Source: an uncultured Collinsella sp.
Lineage (GTDB): Bacteria > Actinomycetota > Coriobacteriia > Coriobacteriales > Coriobacteriaceae
DNA: 5,555 bases
Reading direction: 5' to 3'
Assembly (NCBI GenBank): GCA_900546105.1
Contig: URBP01000106.1
Coordinates: 1 to 5,555 of the forward strand
Positions 5,068-5,555 of the stretch are shown piece by piece (the stretch's first letter is position 1; every line of letters starts with the position of its first letter). Made by a program: the position numbers and the translations under genes. The notes under the pieces are model-generated. The model was given only the letters and a program-made list of their open reading frames with translations, did no database searches and was not told the DNA's origin.

Positions 5068-5472
5068 ATGGCTATCGAGAAGACCTTCATCATGATTAAG
5101 CCCGACGCGGTGCGCGATCGCAAAATCGGCGAGATTGTTGCTCGCATTGAGCGCAGCGGCCTTGTCATCGAGCGCATGGAGATGACCACGCTCGAGCGCG
5201 CTACCGTCGAGGAGCACTACGCCCATCTGGCCGACAAGCCCTTCTTTGGCGGTCTCTGTGACTTTATGACGAGCGGTCCGGTCGTCAAGATGGTCGTTTC
5301 CGGTCTCTCCGCTGTTGCTAAGATGCGCACCCTCATGGGCGCTACTAATCCGCTTGACGCTGCTCCTGGTACCATCCGCGGCGACTTTGCCGTCGATGTC
5401 AACGCCAACGTGATCCACGGCTCCGACTGTCTGGAGAACGCCGAGATCGAGATCAAGCGCTTCTTTGGCTAA
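5068..5472 (+). CDS. ndk: Nucleoside diphosphate kinase
   Basis: Cytoplasmic enzyme that moves the terminal phosphate of ATP to nucleoside diphosphates through a phosphohistidine, keeping NTP and dNTP pools in balance. The 134-aa product has the typical compact length. Visible motifs are the N-terminal TFIMIKPDAV with Lys11, the GATNPLDAAPGTIRGDF block at residues 91-107, and the active-site NVIHGSD at 114-120 with the phosphorylated His117. In the segment usually reading EGxNAV this protein reads SGLSAV (78-83), so a commonly conserved Glu is Ser here; this may be normal for the lineage. The ATG at 5068 follows GAAAGG (5055-5060) at seven bases. An in-frame ATG at 5026 would add 14 residues that do not belong to the family and lacks a good binding site. 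The gene has its own promoters and terminator and seems monocistronic. Confidence 0.97.
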   Translation: MAIEKTFIMIKPDAVRDRKIGEIVARIERSGLVIERMEMTTLERATVEEHYAHLADKPFFGGLCDFMTSGPVVKMVVSGLSAVAKMRTLMGATNPLDAAPGTIRGDFAVDVNANVIHGSDCLENAEIEIKRFFG

Positions 5473-5474
5473 AC

Positions 5475-5496
5475 CAGCTTTGACTCCTTAAAGCTG
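5475..5496 (+). other. Small hairpin directly after ndk
   Basis: CAGCTTT (5475-5481) pairs perfectly with AAAGCTG (5490-5496) around an eight-base loop, three bases after the ndk stop codon. It has only TT after it and precedes the stronger terminator, so it may be a 3' accessory structure. Confidence 0.35.
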
Positions 5497-5510
5497 TTAG
5501 CGTGTGGCTT

Positions 5511-5547
5511 GGGCGCCGCGGAACTCCATCCGCGGCGCCCTTTTATT
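5511..5547 (+). terminator. Intrinsic terminator of ndk
   Basis: GGGCGCCGCGGA (5511-5522) pairs perfectly with TCCGCGGCGCCC (5529-5540), twelve pairs with a six-base loop, followed directly by TTTTATT. It begins 38 bases after the ndk stop codon. Confidence 0.9.
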
Positions 5548-5555
5548 CCAAAATC

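Overview
The window looks like a piece of chromosome from a GC-rich, Gram-positive actinobacterium of the class Coriobacteriia, most likely Collinsella or a close relative. This placement rests on codon use dominated by C or G at third positions, AT-rich intergenic stretches, AAAGG-type ribosome binding sites and the general look of the proteins; no marker gene was compared, so the genus is an inference. I see no mobile element genes, phage genes, tRNA, rRNA or CRISPR array.

Layout from left to right. An 82-base nested inverted repeat (4-85) lies just beyond the 3' end of a minus-strand Cof-type HAD phosphatase gene (120-947). A divergent intergenic region of about 550 bases follows (948-1501). 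It holds candidate promoters in both directions and, on the plus strand, a long argG leader. The leader contains a 24-codon open reading frame (1222-1296) with a strong ribosome binding site and six arginine codons among its last ten sense codons, followed by several RNA pairings that partly exclude each other. Then come argG (1502-2728), a 233-base gap with a strong GC-rich hairpin (2882-2911), a 56-codon unrecognised small ORF (2962-3132), argH (3252-4682) with a good intrinsic terminator (4734-4769), an AT-rich regulatory gap with two candidate promoters and a palindrome, ndk (5068-5472), and a terminator at the right end.

How the genes work together: argG and argH encode the last two steps of arginine biosynthesis, citrulline plus aspartate to argininosuccinate and then to arginine plus fumarate. 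They lie in the same direction but are separated by 523 bases, and a likely terminator and a small gene lie between them. ndk equalises nucleoside triphosphate pools and appears to be transcribed on its own. The HAD phosphatase has no evident link to arginine.

The most interesting signal is the argG leader. The short peptide is arginine-rich at its C-terminus and uses CGA for four of its six arginines, whereas argG itself uses only CGC or CGT for all twelve of its arginines. Together with alternative hairpins starting at the peptide stop codon, this fits ribosome-mediated attenuation of argG by arginyl-tRNA supply. The final step of the mechanism (intrinsic terminator, Rho or translation) cannot be settled from the sequence, because no textbook hairpin-plus-U-tract was found directly before argG.
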